From an uncultured Bacteroidales bacterium (GTDB taxonomy: Bacteria; Bacteroidota; Bacteroidia; Bacteroidales; Muribaculaceae): 8,065 bases of DNA. The translations under genes were made by a program, and so were the position numbers. The notes under the pieces were generated by a model. That model made no database searches. It was not told where the DNA came from and saw only the letters and a list, made by a program, of their open reading frames with translations. The stretch spans positions 1 through 8,065 of the forward strand of contig USHH01000095.1 in the NCBI GenBank assembly GCA_900554345.1, given 5' to 3'. Positions within the stretch are counted from its first letter, which is position 1. Every line of letters starts with the position of its first letter. Below are positions 1-6,720 of this stretch, one piece after another.

Positions 1-79
1 CCGCAGACGGCTTGGAGAAAGTGGAAAATTATGGGGGTGCCTGCCATAGCGGATGGTGTTTAGCGGATATTGAAACATA

Positions 80-101
80 GCGCCGCGTGGAGACGCGGCG
101 C
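80..101 (-). terminator. Hairpin after the thioredoxin gene, possible terminator
   Basis: A perfect 9-bp inverted repeat (80-88 pairs with 93-101, 4-base loop) lies about 20 bases past the minus-strand stop of the thioredoxin gene. Read on the minus strand it is followed by TATGTTTC, a poor U-tract, so termination is plausible but not certain; it could instead be a 3' stabilising stem. On the plus strand nothing T-rich follows it, so it is not a convincing terminator for any gene entering from the left edge. Confidence 0.45.
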
Positions 102-121
102 ATATCGGGAGGGAAGGAATG

Positions 122-424
122 TCAGGCATACTGCTGAACGTGGCGCACGAGCGCGTCGCCCTCCATCTCTCCGGAGCCTCGCCACATCTCCTCGCCCCCT
201 TTGAAGACGATGAATGTGGGAATCGACTCCACGCCGAGCTCCGATGCGAGTCCGTTGTTTTCGTCGATATCAAACTGATAGACATTGGCTGTGCCTTCAA
301 GAAGGGCCTTGACATCGGCCACGACGGGCATCATGCGCTGGCAGTGGGGACACCACGAGGCATAAAACTCCACCAGTACGAGACCTTTGTCGGCCTTCAG
401 CTCGTTGATTTTATTTGCATCCAT
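122..424 (-). CDS. Thioredoxin-family protein with CPHC active site
   Basis: Small cytoplasmic thiol-disulfide oxidoreductase of about 100 residues, the size of a single thioredoxin domain. With the start at 424 the redox motif WCPHC is at residues 24-28, preceded by the typical VEFYAS strand, and the cis-proline loop SIPTF is at 67-71. The ATG at 424 is preferred over the one at 484: the fold begins immediately after it, AGGAT sits just upstream, and the extra 20 residues from 484 look like neither a signal peptide nor part of a thioredoxin fold. Classical TrxA has CGPC; CPHC is the DsbA-type dipeptide and usually makes the disulfide more oxidising. With no signal peptide, a cytoplasmic role as reductase or stress-related thioredoxin is likeliest; the partner is unknown. 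It is divergent from ald across a 264-base gap. Confidence 0.88.
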   Translation of the reverse strand: MDANKINELKADKGLVLVEFYASWCPHCQRMMPVVADVKALLEGTANVYQFDIDENNGLASELGVESIPTFIVFKGGEEMWRGSGEMEGDALVRHVQQYA

Positions 425-600
425 AATATCCTGTATGTTTAAAATAAGAAACCTGTGCTGCTTGCATGAAGAGCAGTCTGACACTATTTCAACAAAGAAA
501 AGGGGGAATGGTTGAGGGTTCCCGCAGAGGCGCCGGAATAAAAAATGCCCCGTTTCAAAAAAAATTTCACAATTATCGCGGCATTTTTAGAAATTTTATT

Positions 601-608
601 TAATTTTG
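601..608 (+). promoter_or_regulatory. Possible ald promoter -7 box
   Basis: TAATTTTG matches the Bacteroidetes primary-sigma -7 consensus TAnnTTTG exactly and lies 80 bases before the ald start. The surrounding 555-607 stretch is very AT-rich, unlike the neighbouring genes. No TTTG is present 19-21 bases upstream, so the -33 half is missing and the call rests on one box. It would leave a leader of roughly 75 nt. Confidence 0.38.
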
Positions 609-688
609 GGGCACAAACCTGAGTCGCCCATTTCCGACAAAGGGGAAACCCAATATTAACGACCATTTATCCTTAAAACAACCAAACC

Positions 689-1795
689 ATGATTATCGGA
701 ATTCCGAAAGAAATCAAAAACAACGAGAACCGCGTGGGCGCGACACCCGCAGGCGTGAAAGAGCTCGTGAAACACGGGCATGAAGTCTATGTGCAGCAGA
801 CAGCCGGCGAGGGAAGCGGATTCTCCGACGAAGAATATAAGCTCGCAGGGGCCACCCTGCTTCCCACCATCGAAGACGTCTACGGCGTGGCCGAGATGAT
901 CATCAAGGTGAAGGAGCCGATCGAGCCTGAATACAAGCTCGTGAAGAAAGGCCAGGTCGTCTTCACATATTTCCATTTCGCATCCGAGCGTCCGCTTCTC
1001 GACGCCATGCTCGAGTCGGGCGCCACCTGCATCGCCTACGAGACCGTGAGGGGACGTCAGGGCGACCTCCCGCTGCTCATCCCCATGAGCGAGGTGGCAG
1101 GCCGCATGTCGATCCAGGAGGGAGCGCGCTTCCTCGAGAAGCCCCAGGGGGGCAAGGGCATGCTGCTGGGCGGCGTGCCGGGCGTGAAGCCGGCCAAGGT
1201 GCTCGTGCTGGGCGCCGGCGTCGTAGGACGCAACGCCGCGCTGATGGCCGCCGGCCTCGGCGCTGACGTCACCATCACCGACATCTCCCTCCCGACCCTG
1301 CGCCACTGCGCCGAGGTGATGCCGAAAAACGTGAAGACCCTCTACAGCTCCCACCACAACATCGAGCAGGCCCTTCCCGAGACCGACCTCGTGATCGGCT
1401 CCGTGCTCATCCCGGGCGCCAAGGCTCCCCACCTCATCACCAAAGATATGGTGAAGCTCCTCAAGCCGGGCTCCGTGATGGTGGACGTCGCCATCGACCA
1501 GGGCGGATGCTTCGAGACCTCACACCCCACCACCCACTCCGACCCCGTATTCGTGGTTGACGGCGTCATACAGTATGCCGTGGCCAACATCCCGGGCGCA
1601 GTGCCCTTCACATCGACCATGGCGCTGACCAACGCCACCCTCCCCTATGCCCTGCGCATCGCCGATATGGGCTGGAAGGCCGCCTGCAAGGCCGACAAAG
1701 GCCTCGAGGAGGGCGTCAATGTCGTCGACGGCAAAATCACGTTCAAGGCCGTGGCCGAGGCTTTCGACCTCACCTACACTCCGCTTGAACTCTAA
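689..1795 (+). CDS. ald: Alanine dehydrogenase (Ald, EC 1.4.1.1)
   Basis: Cytoplasmic NAD-dependent enzyme that interconverts L-alanine with pyruvate and ammonia, linking nitrogen and carbon metabolism. The 368-residue length is standard. It opens with the family signature MIIGIPKEIKNNENRV. Known catalytic and substrate residues fall at the family positions: R15, K75, H96 and D270. The Rossmann nucleotide loop GAGVVG is at 175-180, with D198 at the end of the next strand, the usual NAD-ribose ligand. The ATG at 689 starts directly at the conserved N-terminus. The gene is monocistronic: divergent from the thioredoxin gene on the left and closed by a strong terminator on the right. Its third codon positions are noticeably more GC-rich than the flanks, suggesting high expression. 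Nothing is missing or altered. Confidence 0.97.
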   Translation: MIIGIPKEIKNNENRVGATPAGVKELVKHGHEVYVQQTAGEGSGFSDEEYKLAGATLLPTIEDVYGVAEMIIKVKEPIEPEYKLVKKGQVVFTYFHFASERPLLDAMLESGATCIAYETVRGRQGDLPLLIPMSEVAGRMSIQEGARFLEKPQGGKGMLLGGVPGVKPAKVLVLGAGVVGRNAALMAAGLGADVTITDISLPTLRHCAEVMPKNVKTLYSSHHNIEQALPETDLVIGSVLIPGAKAPHLITKDMVKLLKPGSVMVDVAIDQGGCFETSHPTTHSDPVFVVDGVIQYAVANIPGAVPFTSTMALTNATLPYALRIADMGWKAACKADKGLEEGVNVVDGKITFKAVAEAFDLTYTPLEL

Positions 1796-1825
1796 GATAT
1801 CCTATCCTGCATCATGAATCATTAC

Positions 1826-1860
1826 GCGCCGGAGACCTGCGAAAGGCTCCGGCGCTTTTT
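1826..1860 (+). terminator. Intrinsic terminator of ald
   Basis: A 9-bp perfect GC-rich stem (GCGCCGGAG at 1826-1834 with CTCCGGCGC at 1847-1855) is followed at once by TTTTT (1856-1860). Inside the loop CCT and AGG can extend the stem around a small bulge. It lies 31 bases after the ald stop. The minus-strand side has no U-tract, so it terminates only rightward transcription. Confidence 0.92.
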
Positions 1861-1884
1861 ATATCTTCAGACAGAGGGCACGGC

Positions 1885-2421
1885 TCACATGTCGGCCACT
1901 ATCCCGCTGTCGTCGGCGACCTCATCATTCTCAGCCTCGTTATCCCCGGCATCCGGCGCATCATCAGAGACGACACCCTTGAACTGGCAGAGCAGGTTGA
2001 ACTTCAGCCTGACGCCGTCGGAGAGACGGATGTCGTAGCCTTTGCCTCCCTTGCGGATGCTCACGACCGAAAGGTCGGCATGGTTTTTCTCCACATACTT
2101 ACGGATTGTCCGGGGAACCAGATCCCGGGGCACGGTCTTCTTACCGCAGTCCACTGTCTTCCATTTTCCCTTGTTGGAAAATTCTATTTTCGCTCCGTTG
2201 GTGAGCTTCACGTCATAATCCGTCTTTTTAAGCAGATGACGGTCTACCTTTATCATACTGACCTTTGACTTCGGGAAGTGCTCCTTAAGCATCTGCTGCG
2301 CCTCCTCGGGAAGCTTTTCGCGGTCGATGGTGTAGCTGTCGATAAACGCATTGGCGGCGGTGGTCGACACTATCAGCGCGATCACTACCAGAAATAGTTT
2401 CCTTACGATATTATTCATCAT
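1885..2421 (-). CDS. Secreted double PepSY-like (DUF2874-type) protein
   Basis: Exported protein of 178 residues with a Sec signal peptide: basic start (NNIVRK), hydrophobic stretch 9-23, and probable type I cleavage after ANA (residue 25). The mature part holds two related PepSY-like units of the small beta-lactamase-inhibitor-like type common in Bacteroidetes. Each has a YD(V/I)(K/R)L(T/S)(N/D)G...F hairpin (residues 69-91 and 129-150), preceded by a helix such as the one from VPRDL onward (98-112). The C-terminus (153-178) is a strongly acidic tail that does not belong to the fold. There is one cysteine in each unit (92, 145). Function is unknown; periplasmic inhibitor, chaperone or metal-binding roles have been suggested for such folds but are not shown here. 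Two ATGs are in tandem at the start. It is convergent with ald; no upstream promoter box was found. Confidence 0.82.
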   Translation of the reverse strand: MMNNIVRKLFLVVIALIVSTTAANAFIDSYTIDREKLPEEAQQMLKEHFPKSKVSMIKVDRHLLKKTDYDVKLTNGAKIEFSNKGKWKTVDCGKKTVPRDLVPRTIRKYVEKNHADLSVVSIRKGGKGYDIRLSDGVRLKFNLLCQFKGVVSDDAPDAGDNEAENDEVADDSGIVADM

Positions 2422-2600
2422 ATATAAAGCATTATTATTGTCAACGCCACAGCAGGCGTTCCGATTGCAACGGCACGGAGACGAATGCCGCCGATGGAGA
2501 TGAAAGCCACCGAACCAAGCGGCCCGGATGCTTGTTGATATGAGGAAACCGGCTGATAGTCGGACGATTCTGCATAAACCATTAAAAACGAATAAAAATT

Positions 2601-3641
2601 ATGAAAAAATCAATAATCGCCGCAACGCTGGCCACGATGGGAGCTGCCGCGATGCCTTTGAGCGGCGACGCCTGCACCCGCGTGGAGTATGTGGGAGAAG
2701 ACTCCCTGATAGTGATCGGACGTTCCCTCGACTGGAAAACACCTATTCCGACCAATCTCTACGTGTATCCCAGAGGCATGAAGATGCTCGGCTCCGACCA
2801 GCCCAATCCGGTGAGCTGGACATCGAAATACGGGGCCGTCTACGCCGTGGGATATGACGGCGGCATAACAGAGGGAATGAATGAGAAGGGAGTATGCATC
2901 AACGGGCTTTTCTGCAAGGGCACGATCTATAACAATGAGGAAAGCCACGGCAAGCCGGTGATCTCGCTGGCGATGTTCGTGGCATGGCTCCTCGGCCAGA
3001 ACGGATCGACTCCGGAGGTGGTGGATGCGCTGAAGCGGAGCGATTTCCAGATACAGGGCGCCACATTCGACGAGGGCACCGTGTCGACTCTGCACTGGGG
3101 CATAACGGACGCTGAAGGACGCTCTGCGATCCTCGAATTCGACAAGGGCGACGTGAGGGTCTACGACCCCGACAGCATAAGCGCGATGACCAACGACCCC
3201 AACTGGCCGCAGATGAGCGCTATAGTCAACTACTGGCGCAAGATCGGAGGCATCCACATGCTTCCGGGCACAGTCTCCAGCCCCGACCGGTGCGTCAGGG
3301 CCGACTTCTTCACCAACCGCGTGGAGAAGACCGGCGACGCCGATCTCGGCGTGTCGATAGTGCGCTCCATCATGGGTACCGTAAGCGTTCCCTACACGTA
3401 TCTCGTGCCCGGAGAGCCCAACGTGTCGTCGACGCAATGGCGGAGCTACGCCAACCTTCGCGACAAGCGGTATTATTTCGATATCGTCACCAATCCTGGA
3501 TTTTATTATGTCGACCTCAACAAGGTCGACCTGAGCCCCAATGGACGCGTGCTCCGCTTCGACACCTCCATCCATAAGGATGTGGTGGGAGATGTCACGA
3601 AGCTCTTCGAAGCATCTGAGCCGTTCAAGCCGATGTATTGA
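2601..3641 (+). CDS. bsh: Choloylglycine hydrolase / bile salt hydrolase, secreted
   Basis: Ntn-hydrolase of the choloylglycine hydrolase family, which cleaves the amide bond of glycine- or taurine-conjugated bile acids, or of penicillin V in close relatives. It has 346 residues with a signal peptide (residues 1-24: MKKS, an alanine-rich core, then SGDA). Cleavage after A24 would expose C25 as the N-terminal nucleophile, so export itself matures the enzyme in the periplasm or outside. Taking C25 as Cys2 of mature Gram-positive BSH, R41, D44 and N198 match catalytic R18, D21 and N175. The motif SSPDRCVRADF (226-236) carries the last conserved arginine. MNEKG at 93-97 and the TQWRS region are also typical. 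From memory, the overall sequence resembles the Bacteroides thetaiotaomicron enzyme. Bile salts rather than penicillin V are the likelier substrate, which sequence alone cannot prove. It is monocistronic and convergent with the next operon, with 13 bases between the stops. Confidence 0.92.
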   Translation: MKKSIIAATLATMGAAAMPLSGDACTRVEYVGEDSLIVIGRSLDWKTPIPTNLYVYPRGMKMLGSDQPNPVSWTSKYGAVYAVGYDGGITEGMNEKGVCINGLFCKGTIYNNEESHGKPVISLAMFVAWLLGQNGSTPEVVDALKRSDFQIQGATFDEGTVSTLHWGITDAEGRSAILEFDKGDVRVYDPDSISAMTNDPNWPQMSAIVNYWRKIGGIHMLPGTVSSPDRCVRADFFTNRVEKTGDADLGVSIVRSIMGTVSVPYTYLVPGEPNVSSTQWRSYANLRDKRYYFDIVTNPGFYYVDLNKVDLSPNGRVLRFDTSIHKDVVGDVTKLFEASEPFKPMY

Positions 3642-3654
3642 GGAGGTCAGCAGG

Positions 3655-4659
3655 TCAGTCGCCGGTCGGCAAGTCATTGGCCGGCTGTCCGGTATCAGGC
3701 CGGACGGCCGGCTCTTCGTGTGTAGCCGGCTCGACATCTGCGGCTGTTTTTTCGTCGGAGGCCGCAGTTGACTGCTGCGACGGCGTATCCGCCCCCGGTC
3801 CCACAGTGCGCTCGGGCAATACATCGGGAAGCTCCGGCTCCTCCTTCACCTCCTTTTTCGAGAGGGGGATGGTATAGACCAGGGAGAATGTGGCGTTGAG
3901 ACCACCGGTCGTACCATAGCCGGGTATAAACCACACATTGGAGTTGGAAGGCTGTTTCACGTTCCACTTGAAATGATAGCGTACTGTCCACCCCATCGAC
4001 AGGGCCTTGTATAGCTTCACCTTGATGCCGCCGAGCACCTCCCCGTAGAAGGCGTGCCCCTTCTGGTCGAGGATATCGAAACGCGCCGTCTGGTCCCAGT
4101 ATGGCACGTCGACAGTGATGTCGGTGACGTCATACTTGAAACCGGCGTATGCCGCGCGGAAACCGAGGAATACCTGATAGTCGGGATTGCTCTTGTAGAG
4201 GAAATTGTAGTTCATGCCGAGCTTCGCGTAAAACGACGCCTTTCCCTTGTAGTGGAAATTGGCGTCGTCGGGGCGGCTGTCGGCGAAACCGATGCCGGCC
4301 TCAATTACAGGGAAAAACCAGTTGTGGAGCGAGATGTCGGCCCAGATATCATAGCTCTGGTGATTCTGTCCGGCCAGTTTCATCACCGCGTCAAAGAAGT
4401 TGACACCGATGCTTACTGAATTGAGCAGCGGATAGACAGGACCAGACTTGGCTTTGGTCACGGTGTCGAGGTCGGCAAGGAAAAGCACCGGCTCTTCCAG
4501 GGGCTCCCCGTGCTTGTCGTAGAAATGGAGGGTAGGCTGGCGTGGCTTCTCATCATCGTTTTCCACCGGATTGATGGTCTGCGCGCCCGCTCCGGCCACG
4601 GAGCATATCAGCAGCAGAAGCGATATCAGTCTATTGCATGTAATCCTCATATCAGTCAT
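3655..4659 (-). CDS. DUF6048-like outer-membrane beta-barrel protein
   Basis: Predicted outer-membrane protein of 334 residues. A signal peptide (LISLLLLICSVAGAGA, cleavage near residue 26) is followed by a linker (27-75) and a long region of alternating aromatic and polar strands (about 80-265), e.g. SVSIGVNFFDAV, VFLGFRAAYAGFKYDV, GWTVRYHFKWNV and FSLVYTIPL, as expected of a transmembrane barrel. After the last strand comes a 65-residue acidic, Pro/Ala/Glu/Thr-rich tail (267-334), probably disordered. I recognise it as like DUF6048, a Bacteroidales family of unknown function often found beside a DUF6452 lipoprotein. The ATG at 4659 overlaps the upstream stop by 8 bases; a second ATG at 4650 would give a more classical signal peptide. 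It is the last gene of a minus-strand operon. Confidence 0.78.
   Translation of the reverse strand: MTDMRITCNRLISLLLLICSVAGAGAQTINPVENDDEKPRQPTLHFYDKHGEPLEEPVLFLADLDTVTKAKSGPVYPLLNSVSIGVNFFDAVMKLAGQNHQSYDIWADISLHNWFFPVIEAGIGFADSRPDDANFHYKGKASFYAKLGMNYNFLYKSNPDYQVFLGFRAAYAGFKYDVTDITVDVPYWDQTARFDILDQKGHAFYGEVLGGIKVKLYKALSMGWTVRYHFKWNVKQPSNSNVWFIPGYGTTGGLNATFSLVYTIPLSKKEVKEEPELPDVLPERTVGPGADTPSQQSTAASDEKTAADVEPATHEEPAVRPDTGQPANDLPTGD
3680..3712 (+). terminator. Strong hairpin downstream of bsh, inside the convergent gene
   Basis: A 13-bp stem (3680-3692 with 3700-3712, one G-U pair, 7-base loop) starts 39 bases past the bsh stop. On the plus strand it is followed by TCTTCGTGTG, a weak U-tract, so it may terminate the bsh mRNA or protect its 3' end. 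It lies in the region encoding the C-terminal tail of the opposite gene. On the minus strand the G-U pair becomes an A-C mismatch, so the structure is better for the plus-strand RNA. Confidence 0.45.
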
Positions 4660-5158
4660 ATTCTGGAATTACAGTGAAATATACCCTGATGTTCTCCCCT
4701 TCGGCATTGGTGATGATGCCGGCTGGGCAGGTCACGGAGTCGATGGCGTGGAGAGTGGTCGCTATCTCCCGTATACGGAAATCATACATCGCGCCGCATG
4801 CCGCCGACTCAAACCATGGCACGCGGTCGTAGACAAACGTGAGGGTGTCGGCGTCGGCAATCGACTCGAGCCGGGAACCCAGATAATCGATGATGAACGT
4901 AGTTGAGTCGCTGTCGATCTTAAACGGCAGGTAGGTGCTGCTGATACTGCCCCGGTCGTTGACCACACTGTCACCGACACTCCCTACACCCGTGATCGTG
5001 AGTCCGGACAGACTGACGGCCTGCAGCGGCTCCTCCGAAGAGTAGAAGCCGGCCAGCGGCAGTGCGTTCTTGTTGTCGAGACACTCGTCGGTGGAGCATC
5101 CCGACAGCGCGGACACCGACAGCGTCACCGCGAGAAACAAGATTGGAGCTTTCACCAT
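4652..5158 (-). CDS. DUF6452-like lipoprotein
   Basis: Predicted lipoprotein of 168 residues. The lipoprotein signal peptide (MVKAPILFLAVTLSVSA) ends in the lipobox LSGC with C21 as the acylated cysteine. The mature protein begins STDECLDNKNALPLAGFYSS, matching my memory of the start of DUF6452 proteins (Cys, ECL-N, then LPLAGFY), and has further conserved-looking cysteines at 26, 121 (AACGAMYDF) and 144. It is rich in beta-strands and has no enzymatic motif. Its ATG overlaps the glycosyltransferase stop by 7 bases (ATGGTGA) and its stop overlaps the next start by 8 bases, indicating translational coupling. It may partner the downstream barrel protein. Function is unknown. Confidence 0.78.
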   Translation of the reverse strand: MVKAPILFLAVTLSVSALSGCSTDECLDNKNALPLAGFYSSEEPLQAVSLSGLTITGVGSVGDSVVNDRGSISSTYLPFKIDSDSTTFIIDYLGSRLESIADADTLTFVYDRVPWFESAACGAMYDFRIREIATTLHAIDSVTCPAGIITNAEGENIRVYFTVIPEYD

Positions 5159-6102
5159 TCTTCAGCTATGAGATAATTATTGCGCTCCGGCGAGTTTCTG
5201 GCAATCAGCTCTCCCGTGAAGCCTGTGAGGAAAAACTGCAGCCCCATTATCATGGCTGCGAGTGCCAGATAGAAATAGATGGAGTTGGTGACGTAGAAAT
5301 TATAGGAGGGACTGCATATGCTCACTATCTTCAGGATCAGCACCGCCAGCACCGCCAGAAAACCGACGGCGAACATCGCTGACCCGAGCAGCCCGAAGAT
5401 GTGCATGGGCTTGACACCGAACTTCGACTGGAACCATAGCGTGGCCAGATCGAGATAGCCATTGACAAAGCGGTCGAGGCCGAATTTGGTGTGGCCGTAT
5501 TTGCGTGCCTGGTGATGTACCACCTTCTCCCCTATTTTCCTGTAGCCTGCGTTCTTGGCCAGATACGGGATGTAGCGGTGCATATCGCCGTAGATCTCTA
5601 TGTGTTTCACCACCGGCAGGCGGTAAGCCTTCAGGCCGCAGTTGAAGTCGTGGAGGTTGCGGATGCCGCTGACGCGCCGGGCCGTGGCGTTGAAGAGCTT
5701 TGTCGGCAGAGTCTTGGAGAGGGGGTCGTAGCGTTTCTTCTTCCATCCCGACACGAGGTCGTAGCCATCCTCCTTGATCATGCGGTAAAGGGCCGGAATC
5801 TCATCGGGACTGTCCTGAAGATCGGCGTCCATCGTGATCACGACATCTCCCTTCGCCCTACGGAACCCCTCGTTGAGGGCCGGCGACTTGCCGTAGTTGC
5901 GCGAGAAGCTGATCGCATGCAGGGCGTCGTTGCCTTTCGCCAGATCTCTGATTACCTTCAGCGACTCGTCGGTCGAGCCGTCGTCTACAAATATTATCTC
6001 GTAGGTAAAGCCGTTTTCGACCATTACGCGCTCAATCCACCGGGTGAGCTCCGGAAGAGATTCCTCTTCATTGTAGAGGGGTATTACTACGCTGATATCC
6101 AT
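5152..6102 (-). CDS. GT2 glycosyltransferase, polyprenyl-phosphate type
   Basis: Membrane-anchored family 2 glycosyltransferase of 316 residues, resembling dolichol/undecaprenyl-phosphate sugar synthases (DPM1/GtrB/ArnC class), which move a sugar from a nucleotide donor onto a lipid phosphate at the inner face of the cytoplasmic membrane. The GT-A fold starts at residue 1 (MDISVVIPLYNEEE). The motif DDGS at 40-43 contacts the nucleotide, DADLQD at 92-97 contains the metal-binding DxD, and the acceptor-side signature HRYIPYLAKNAGY (175-187) and RKYGHTKFGLDRF (200-212) follow. Two transmembrane helices lie at about 235-261 and 273-297, as in GtrB-like enzymes. The sugar (glucose, mannose or other) cannot be told from sequence. 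It sits 32 bases after the DUF4199 gene and overlaps the lipoprotein gene, so it likely acts in an envelope glycan pathway with them. Confidence 0.9.
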   Translation of the reverse strand: MDISVVIPLYNEEESLPELTRWIERVMVENGFTYEIIFVDDGSTDESLKVIRDLAKGNDALHAISFSRNYGKSPALNEGFRRAKGDVVITMDADLQDSPDEIPALYRMIKEDGYDLVSGWKKKRYDPLSKTLPTKLFNATARRVSGIRNLHDFNCGLKAYRLPVVKHIEIYGDMHRYIPYLAKNAGYRKIGEKVVHHQARKYGHTKFGLDRFVNGYLDLATLWFQSKFGVKPMHIFGLLGSAMFAVGFLAVLAVLILKIVSICSPSYNFYVTNSIYFYLALAAMIMGLQFFLTGFTGELIARNSPERNNYLIAEEW

Positions 6103-6134
6103 AAAGAAAAGACGCTACATTATCATCTGACACT

Positions 6135-6671
6135 CTATCTCACCATCTGCTGCAGGTTGCGTCGGCCGCGCGAGAGCACGGCCGCGATCAGCAGCGACAG
6201 GAGAGAACCGAAAAAGCATGTGGCCCATGCCATCGAGGTGACAAACTGCACTCCGGTGGGGAGGGCGTTGTTGTCGATTGCCTTGCGGATGGAGGCTATC
6301 GAGGCCGTGTATTCGCCCCCGAGCCCTCCCCTCTCAACGCCGGCTATCGCCATCTCGAAATACTCCCTCACGAAGTGCGGCTCCACAAACATCACGTAGA
6401 GCAGCGAGAGGAACGTGCAGATAAGGGTTCCGAAAATAAAGATATATATGCCTGCCAGCCATAGGGGCGACACTCGGCGGTATGCCGGACTCTGAGCCAC
6501 TATGCGTTTCATGAGCCACGCCGTGAAAAAGGGCAGACCGAGCAGCAGTGGCAATGCCATCATGGAGATCTGAGGGAGCCTGACGCTCAGAAGAAGGCAT
6601 GCCGACATCAACGTGAGATAGAATCCCATCGGCACCCCGGCCTCGGCAGCATGTTTATATACAGATTTCAT
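6135..6671 (-). CDS. DUF4199 family membrane protein
   Basis: Integral inner-membrane protein of 178 residues with four predicted helices (about 12-31, 36-56, 70-96 and 140-166). A long non-membrane segment lies between helices 3 and 4 (about 97-139) and contains FVREYFEMAIAG and a glycine-rich turn. The layout, length and basic C-terminus (SRGRRNLQQMVR) fit DUF4199, a Bacteroidetes family of unknown function commonly encoded beside GT2 glycosyltransferases. The gene sits 49 bases after bioB and 32 bases before the glycosyltransferase, on the same strand. It might scaffold or assist the glycosyltransferase, but no catalytic residue can be named. Confidence 0.83.
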   Translation of the reverse strand: MKSVYKHAAEAGVPMGFYLTLMSACLLLSVRLPQISMMALPLLLGLPFFTAWLMKRIVAQSPAYRRVSPLWLAGIYIFIFGTLICTFLSLLYVMFVEPHFVREYFEMAIAGVERGGLGGEYTASIASIRKAIDNNALPTGVQFVTSMAWATCFFGSLLSLLIAAVLSRGRRNLQQMVR

Positions 6672-6720
6672 CTATTGTCATTAAACGGTTATCAAATCAT
6701 CGGTATTTAAGGCGCCATAC

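Noticed and set aside
1..79. Possible end of a plus-strand gene (stop at 61-63, or 76-78 in another frame) or a minus-strand gene starting at the ATG complement 44-46
   Set aside because: Three frames are each open for only a few residues before the edge; no recognisable motif distinguishes them.
425..484. N-terminal extension of the thioredoxin to an ATG at 484
   Set aside because: The 20 added residues fit neither a signal peptide nor the fold, and the ATG at 424 has AGGAT upstream and begins right at the domain.
656..1432. 258-codon minus-strand frame opposite ald
   Set aside because: Shadow of the GC-rich ald reading frame; no domain resemblance and no start context.
2416..2447. E. coli-like TTGACA on the minus strand before the PepSY-like gene
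   Set aside because: Any matching -10 would fall on the start codon, and Bacteroidetes primary sigma does not use this consensus.
3642..3662. Repeated GGTCAG motif between the convergent stops
   Set aside because: Only two short copies; too little to call a repeat or binding site.
2610..3824. Long minus-strand open frame of 404 codons opposite bsh
   Set aside because: It is antisense to a clear choloylglycine hydrolase, has His/Arg-rich low-complexity composition, and arises from GC-rich codon shadowing.
5491..6399. 302-codon plus-strand frame opposite the glycosyltransferase and DUF4199 genes
   Set aside because: It crosses two well-supported minus-strand genes and has no recognisable motif.
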